From contig NKYR01000102.1 in the NCBI GenBank assembly GCA_003184365.1, forward strand, positions 66,921-130,920: a stretch of 64,000 bases of DNA. The letters run 5' to 3'. The DNA is from Evernia prunastri (Eukaryota > Ascomycota > Lecanoromycetes > Lecanorales > Parmeliaceae). Shown piece after piece: positions 58,186 to 64,000 of this stretch. A program made the position numbers and the translations under genes. The notes under the pieces were generated by a model. That model saw only the letters and a program-made list of their open reading frames with translations, was not told the origin of the DNA and did not search any database. Each line of letters opens with the position of its first letter. The stretch's first letter is position 1.

Positions 58186-58485
58186 TCAAACATCCATACT
58201 CTCTTGCCCTCTTTCGCCACCAAGACGCGAACGACTCGATATCGTATCCAAAACCCCCCTTCGGAGACTTGCGTCGTCGCTGGATAATACAGTAAGATTG
58301 CCGCTATTACTGGCGTGGCTGGGCTGGAGCAGATGGTGGAAGTGGGAGTCGGTGGAGGAGTGGGGTTTTTGACGCAAGCGGCGTTGAATTTTGACGTCGC
58401 GGTTGAGGTTTGGGTGAGAGGGATTGGCGTAAAGCGGCACAACCTTGGGAGGGGGGCCTTTGCTTGATTGTGATGTTGCAGCCAT
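58186..58485 (-). CDS. small hypothetical protein, uncertain
   Basis: A 99-codon frame starts MAATSQSSKGPPPKVVPLYA and continues NPSHPNLNRDVKIQRRLRQK. The first 35 residues look coherent; the remainder is Ser/His-rich. A second frame on the same strand (58173-58442) ends FWIRYRVVRVLVAKEGKRVW, which looks more protein-like, so the true product may use an intron or both frames. I do not recognise it. Confidence 0.3.
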   Translation of the reverse strand: MAATSQSSKGPPPKVVPLYANPSHPNLNRDVKIQRRLRQKPHSSTDSHFHHLLQPSHASNSGNLTVLSSDDASLRRGVLDTISSRSRLGGERGQESMDV

Positions 58486-58928
58486 TAGAAGTAGTTGAGG
58501 AGAGAGGGTGATGTGATGGGAAATTGAGTAGTAGATAAGTACTATATATGTTAAGACCTTTGTGTCTGAGATAGATGGGATATTTGCCCTGTCAGAAGGT
58601 CAAGTGCTTCGGAGGTGCATCCCAATACACTTGGGATTCAGGCTGGTCTCCGTGATTGAAGAGACAGGCGGGACGGCTTTGGTGATCGTTCCGAATAAAT
58701 TAGAAGGGCGATCACGAGGTAAATAATCAATTAAATTGTAGGCCTGCAAGAGTTCGACCACTTGCCTAGCCAGTCTGGAGACCTAAGTTGTGTCTATGCA
58801 GGTAGACTTGCCAATTCTCCATGAATATAGCGACTGCATTGGCCTGAACTGTGGGGAAATAGGACCAAGATACCTCTGGGAAGCAGGAAGATGGCGACAG
58901 TGAGATTTTGAGTAGGTCTGCCGAGGAA

Positions 58929-59937
58929 TCACTTGCGGGATGTAAAGTCCCAGTAATCGTCCCATCCATCCCACGGAGCCGATGGATTCTCTGTCCGCAC
59001 GTAATGCCACTTTCCCCTGAACTCTCGTCGACTTAAATGGTAGAAGCGGGGGTCCCACACCGCCACGAAGTCTTTCCATTCTTCTGGGGTCATTTTTCGT
59101 TCTCCACAACCAGTCATTGCGTCGAGTTTGTCTCGCGCAATCTTCGCATTTTCCTTTTGAAGCTTCCACTCCCTTTCCCCATCCAACAAGTCCTGAATAT
59201 CCGTTCCCTCTTTGTCTTCTTCGCTGTATGTATCCTCATCGATTGGAATACGGCCCTTCATCATTGCTGCACTGGCTCGGATGCGATATGAGACCGACTC
59301 CCTAGTCTCGCGAGGTTCCAGACCAGAAGGCAGGCGAGCGTAGGCTTTCACAGCTGGGACACGGGAGAACAGGTCCATGATGGAAGTTATATCATTGTTA
59401 TCCCATTCAGCAATCAACGGATAGTCTTCTTGCGGGTCTAGTAGGTCAAGGGCTTTGCCATTATGAGTCCATGCCGCCATCCGGTTACTGAGGAAGAAGA
59501 AAGAAATTTGCTGCAGCGGAGGGACACGACGCAGCTCTGCTCGGAGTTTTCGACAATGCCTCCAAATTTCGATTGCATCTGCCGGACGATCAGGGTGTGG
59601 GGGCCATATGCACACGCGAAGATGAGATATGGTACCGTAGTCCCTCGAACGCCCTTGTGCAATGAAGCAGGTCTCTGCGATTCCATCATATTCGATGCCT
59701 TGATGAGTGATCCGAAGAGTGATCGGCCACATTTGGACCATATCGAGGACTTCAGCACGGACTTGTTTGCTGACTCGTAGCAGCGGAGAGGGAGGATCTG
59801 GATCTCTCCAACCACGATTAGGCCGTGGTCTTAGGTATGTTTCTTCCAGAGAAGGATGCTGAGAATCTAGAAGGCAGCGATAGTAGGTCTTGCGGCGTAA
59901 TTCAAGTGGAAGCCGTGACAGGGAACGACTCTGACAT
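58929..59937 (-). CDS. F-box-like LPxELR protein, frameshift near start
   Basis: The body reads SRLPLELRRKTYYRCLLDS, then SPLLRVSKQVRAEVLDMVQ. This is the arrangement of the widespread fungal F-box-like proteins in which LPPELR-type and LLRVxRQxRxE motifs pair. A hydrophilic C-terminal half with DGEREWKLQKENAK and a Trp-rich end (WDGWDDYWDFTSRK) completes about 335 residues. The only suitable start, ATG at 59937 (MSESF), is out of frame with the body by one base. Removing a C from the CCC at 59921-59923 gives MSESFLSRLPLELRRK. Without that correction the first usable ATG is 59741, which would lose the F-box-like motif. Partner and function unknown. Confidence 0.6.
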
Positions 59938-60620
59938 TATTAGCTTCTGGTCCATCATGGTCGTGGCTGCTTCTATGGTGCTGTCGGAACAAGTAGCGTA
60001 GTGTTTTATGATCTTCATTCTGAGTTTAGATGGACAAAATATATTTTGAGATGGTAACGGTCAAAGGATTGAGTATTAATATGTGGACGAAGGGATTTAT
60101 TGCATTATCTGAGAGTCACTAAATGCACCTTTTTTTCTTTGAATTTTGAATACAAAAACGTAGGGTAAGATACAAGGTATCTAACGTAAGATTTCAAGCG
60201 GGCCGATCCGAAGCTTGCTGCTTGAGGAATAGTAATTCTTTAGAAGAAGCTGTGGCAATTGGATGGACTCTGGAGTAATGAAGTAGCGTAGTGAGATGTT
60301 AAGATAGGAATACTACTACTTTATACTGCGAAATTTGTTTTGAGACTTGGCCAGTCATCAGATGGATCGCAAAGTGAAACGTGGCCTTCGACAATTATTA
60401 CTAATACATATAATTTTTTTTTTTGATGATGGGCTTTGATGGTCGGCTTGGTTTTGCACGAGTGTCAATTATCGTCCGCCGTACACAATTCCGCCCTAGA
60501 AAAAAAAAAAGAAAAAAAAAAAGAGTGGGGTCCGAAACTCTCTATATGAAGTATTCCCTTGCCCCATTTTCTTTTCTCTTCTCTTCTTTTCCTCCCCAGG
60601 TAAGTTTTCTGAACATTGTG
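59938..60620. other. AT-rich divergent intergenic region
   Basis: Divergent promoters with poly-T and poly-A runs (60413-60424 and 60500-60521). An in-frame extension of the next gene back to 60423 passes through the poly-A run as a Lys/Arg block and is more likely leader than protein. Confidence 0.5.
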
Positions 60621-62034
60621 ATGGCTAATCGTGTTGGTGTAGATATGCCTTCTTCTTCTTCTCTCTCTGGTACCTTCTCGAGACTGGTCCCCGTCTCGAG
60701 GAGTCCGACAGCTCAACTAACCACTCAGTTGCGAAATCGCGAAACGCCTGCGGAGTATCGGCCGGCCCAGACCAACCAGTCTAGCGGTACCCTTGGGCAG
60801 CAACGGACCACAGAGCTTGGCGACGAGATGCGAGCTGTACGGACAATATACACAGCCTGCATCAGAGATCAGACCCTGTCATCCGCTACTCAAGATTTGT
60901 ACCGCCTGGTGACCACCCTCGCCACTGAAGCAGTTCCGGAGTCCGACGCGCATCTCGGCAGCTCGATTGAGAAGGCGAACGTTGTCCGCACCATCGATCG
61001 CTTTGTTCGGGAGACCACCTCGGAATACGGCACTGCTTTACGCGAATTATCGAGTCGGACCCACGATACCAGGCTTTTCCGGTTCCACGCGCACTTAGGC
61101 GACTACCCAGGGGTTTTATGCAAGCTACTGAAGGAACACAAACAGTCTGGATCCACCATCTTGTCGCGACCATGGACCGAGATTGTGAAGGCCCTCGATA
61201 GATGTGAAGAACGTGTAGCCTCCTGGAATGCCAGTGGTTGCAAAGGCCTGGAACCTTCGTGCCCTGAGAGGGACATGCTCGAGGTGCGGGTTCAAGAGAT
61301 CATCGATGCCGGCTTCACAGACTTGGACTTGGACTTAGCCCTGTTCGCGATAAGATCCTATGCCAGGCGGAACTTCATCGCCCACGGAGGAACCTTCGAC
61401 CTATATCAGTCAAAGAAATTTGCCGGGCTGGCAGATTACATTGACAGTGATGAAAAGCTACTCGAGGATGTTCTCCCCGATGAAGAGATGCCTATGGTAG
61501 GCCATTGGAGGAGGCTGCTTATGTTTTTCAGGAACTCGCATATCCGGCAGACTGGTGGTGGTGATTGGGAAGGACAAGAGCCTCTTAGCATTGCGCCTAG
61601 GAGTTCATCACCACTGGGCGGCCGGCCGTCGAGAGCAGTACTACGCAGTCAGATCGAGATGGGCAGAATGCGAGAGTCTAACTCTCCTGATGGTCCACCT
61701 CCACAGAATGTAAGCTTTGACCCTGGCTTGTACCGGAGCCGTTCCGGTACCGGGCAAGAGAGGCAGCAAACGACGCGCCGAGGGGCAGCCGCTTGGACAA
61801 CCTTCTCGTACAGTCCGAGTTTGGAGGCCATCACAGAAAAAAAGATGCTGATGCGTTGGGCGTCGCGAGAATGCAGCTTGAACTGCATACTCTGGGTGTC
61901 TAAAGTGTAAGTGTGTTCTTTGACCTGACCAGAGAGACGCAATTGACAGTATTTACAGGGGTGGGGATGCTCTGGATGCGAGCAATGAAGCGGGAGGGTT
62001 CTTGAGTATGCTTGCAACCGGGACCAATCAGTGA
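60621..62034 (+). CDS. uncharacterised 453-residue protein, 2 exons
   Basis: ATG 60621 (MANRVGVDMPSSSSLSGTFS) is preferred over 60423. Exon 60621-61906 joins 61959-62034 at AAAGT|GGGTGG in phase, ending GGDALDASNEAGGFLSMLAT. The intron is 52 bp. The N-terminal 60 residues are Ser/Thr-rich and probably disordered. A helical core covers about residues 65-310 (for example LDLDLALFAIRSYARRNFIA), and a Ser/Arg/Gly-rich linker follows. No catalytic or membrane motif is seen. Near 61835 the alternative frame reads DADALGVARMQLELHTLGV, which looks more natural than the annotated one, so a pair of compensating indels around the A7 run (61837-61843) is possible. Confidence 0.6.
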
Positions 62035-63346
62035 GTTGTGAACTTGTGCTTTTCCTTTTTTTCAAATCTCTCGCATCTATCTGCCATATATACCCGAACA
62101 TGAGCTTGGCCTTGACGTGGCGTTCGGGCTTATGTTTCCATAAAGGAACAACCAACAAGCTCTCCCTTGTAATACTCCAAATGAGCCTGCCTTCATAACA
62201 AGTAGCTTTACAGCCAATGAAGATTCGAAACATTTCCATGATCCGCAGCCTCAGTACGCGATGGAACAAGGGATGGCGCCTGCTATAATCCCTCTCCATC
62301 AATTTCTACTCCCAGTTATCTTTATAGGGTGGGCTTTAGGTACGGCTACAGAAAAGGTTACACATTCACAAGAGCTGGGCCAGGCGTTGATGATTCGGCA
62401 GCGATTTAGAAGGTGATCACCAAAGGCCTTGGACAGACTACGAAGCGGCCCCGCAGCGATGAAGCTGATGACTACCTCCCCAGAGCGTATGAATTGACAT
62501 TTTGGGGACCTATTCTGGCCCTGTTGGGCTCTTGGTGGTCAGTAGATCTCAAGTCGAGCTCCGCCAAGGTGCAATTCCGAAGCAACCCTAGGCGGATTAT
62601 CGAGGCAACCCTTTGGGAGAATTGTCATCCTTGGATTCCCCCGCAGCAGTCCAAGACACTTGGTGTCCACCTGTGTAGGCGTACTGTCCGGGCAACCTTC
62701 CACGTGGGATGTTTTTCGAAGACTCGAGTCTTAGCGACCAGGATCCCGCGGGCGGACCTCGGTATGTTGTAGGGACCCTACAATAACGCAGGTACTCTAG
62801 TCAGTGATTCGATCGACTACTCTTGTAGAGATATATCGATCTGCACAGCAGTTCGTTCATTGATAGTTCACAGCCTTTTTGCAAGGAATATGCATATTGA
62901 AAATTCATTCTTTCTTGGAAAACGTGATACCTATGATAATAACTTGAGGAAGGAACGAGGGAAGGGTCCAAGCTCTTCCGGCATCTAAAGTAGGTAAGTA
63001 CTGGACTACCGGGAGCAAAGCTTGATTTTGGGCGCCAAGGAAAACCGGTTTTACCCGCTACCAGACGCGTTTGGTCTCTCCTTCCAATTTCAAGAATCAA
63101 GATAAGTTCGTTCTTTCCTTTCCTTGCCTGTCTTCACTCCTTCATCTCTCCTTCCTCTTCCTCTCCTTCTTCCTCTTCTCAACTCTCTACAAATCCTTCA
63201 ACAACAAACCTTCCCCTCATTCAATCCCCTCACACCATCCACCCCCCCCGTCAAACCCCCAACATTCCAACCCCAAACAAAACAAGTCTCTCAATCCTCT
63301 CAACCCCCCAGCAAACCCATCACCAGGCCCTCAAACCGACAACAGT
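62035..63346. other. intergenic plus CT-rich leader
   Basis: A 119-codon frame at 62413-62772 has no recognisable feature. Bases 63110-63340 are strongly CT- and C-rich, as is usual for strong fungal promoters and 5' leaders before the small gene at 63347. Confidence 0.5.
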
Positions 63347-63815
63347 ATGTCGCACAACTTCAAAATCGTCGATCTCCAACCTCAGCCCGAGAAGCCAATG
63401 GGCGCCCATCTCCGCGATGGCTCCTCCCCCCAGGCTATCATCTTCGAGCAGCCCGTATGTGAAACACGGCCTTTTCCGTGGACGTTATTTACCACGCTGT
63501 GGTCTGTCTTTGCTGACTTTTCTTCGTTCGTCTAGAGCTCTGGCAAGATGAGCATGCGGGCTGAGCCGCAGGTTTCGATGCGGGGTGGTGGGGTTATTGG
63601 TGATTGGTCAGTGCCGCCCTCCTTTCATCCTCGCTGGTTCCTCAGCTACCTTTTGTTCTGGCGACGTCAATGGCCTGCATCCGAGACGTCTGTTGGGCTA
63701 GAGATGTTTTGTCAGGGTAGTTGAATCCTGCTGACCTCTTCTTGCGTTGTGTTCTAGTGTCGACGCCATCGTCTGCTTCGAGTGCTGCAAGGGCTGCTGC
63801 GAGTGCTGCTGCTAG
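63347..63815 (+). CDS. small Cys-tailed protein (CYSTM-like), 3 exons
   Basis: Exons 63347-63454, 63536-63606 and 63758-63815 join in phase to 78 residues. The reading begins MSHNFKIVDLQPQPEKPMGA and includes SPQAIIFEQP and GGGVIGD. It ends CVDAIVCFECCKGCCECCC, a nine-Cys tail of the type seen in CYSTM proteins, short tail-anchored or palmitoylated stress-related membrane proteins. The last exon holds the whole Cys module. Introns of 81 and 151 bp (GTATGT..TCTAG and GTCAGT..TCTAG) are well formed. The strong CT-rich leader suggests high expression. Metal binding or membrane attachment by the Cys cluster is inference. Confidence 0.8.
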
Positions 63816-64000
63816 ACGTGATACCACTTGTTGCAAGAGCTGGGACGGGTGAGACGTAATACCCTCGTGTTGCAAGAGCTGGCATGAAAGTGGATTTGAG
63901 CATTCGAAGAGCTGGCACACATCGGGCATGCTGAGCTTGGGAGTACGATGACATAGCATATTCTTTGTCGGCTGTACCTGAGGACAGTTGAAGCTCGAAT
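63816..64000. repeat. AAGAGCTGG short dispersed repeats in 3' flank
   Basis: TTGCAAGAGCTGG occurs at about 63831 and 63871, and CGAAGAGCTGGC at about 63906, just downstream of the CYSTM-like gene, probably in its 3' UTR. No gene is visible to the window end. Confidence 0.5.

Overview
The window is a draft scaffold from a filamentous ascomycete (Pezizomycotina). The evidence is short GT-AG introns of about 50-140 bp, families restricted to this group (DUF3431, rhodopsin-domain/SAT4 membrane proteins, NACHT-ankyrin receptors, LPxELR F-box-like proteins), a LINE relic decayed in the manner of RIP, and a block of mitochondrial sequence that uses TGA as Trp. The species cannot be named from the sequence.

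Layout. Bases 1-3875 are AT-rich mitochondrial DNA: a cox1 exon, a cox1 group I intron with a LAGLIDADG endonuclease, and three near-identical copies of an unidentified mitochondrial ORF. The pieces are joined by single N characters at 1053, 2068, 2728 and 3876, so this end is almost certainly a chimeric or poorly resolved assembly. From 3877 on the DNA is nuclear: a cut-off gene end, a flavin monooxygenase (4955-7232, -), an F-box protein (8196-9620, -), a DUF3431 membrane protein (10699-11859, +), a gene-poor stretch with an N inside a poly-C run, a seven-helix membrane protein (14753-16074, -), a Ser/Thr/Pro-rich single-pass membrane protein (18997-20002, +) and a second, paralogous F-box protein with an acidic minisatellite (20446-22179, -).

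Bases 22940-26700 are a RIP-decayed LINE carrying RT, RNase H and a C-terminal zinc-knuckle region. Two undecayed LTR insertions of different families sit inside it, each with a perfect 5-bp target duplication. A third solo LTR lies at 31685-31922. Pseudogenes of a rhodopsin-domain protein (28115-29487) and a monocarboxylate-type MFS transporter (38174-39550) flank a RING protein, a third F-box-like protein and a stand-alone EgtD/EasF-type SAM methyltransferase (36826-38074).

The right third holds a four-helix membrane protein, a DHA1 MFS transporter, a fructosamine-kinase family protein (five exons resolved here), a C78 (UFM1-protease-like) peptidase, a large NACHT-ankyrin NLR-type gene with two apparent frameshifts, two hypothetical proteins with single frameshifts, an uncharacterised 453-residue protein and a tiny Cys-tailed CYSTM-like protein (63347-63815). 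No biosynthetic cluster or operon-like arrangement is evident; most loci look independent. Several frameshifts fall in short homopolymers, so base-level error must be separated from true pseudogenisation before functional conclusions are drawn.
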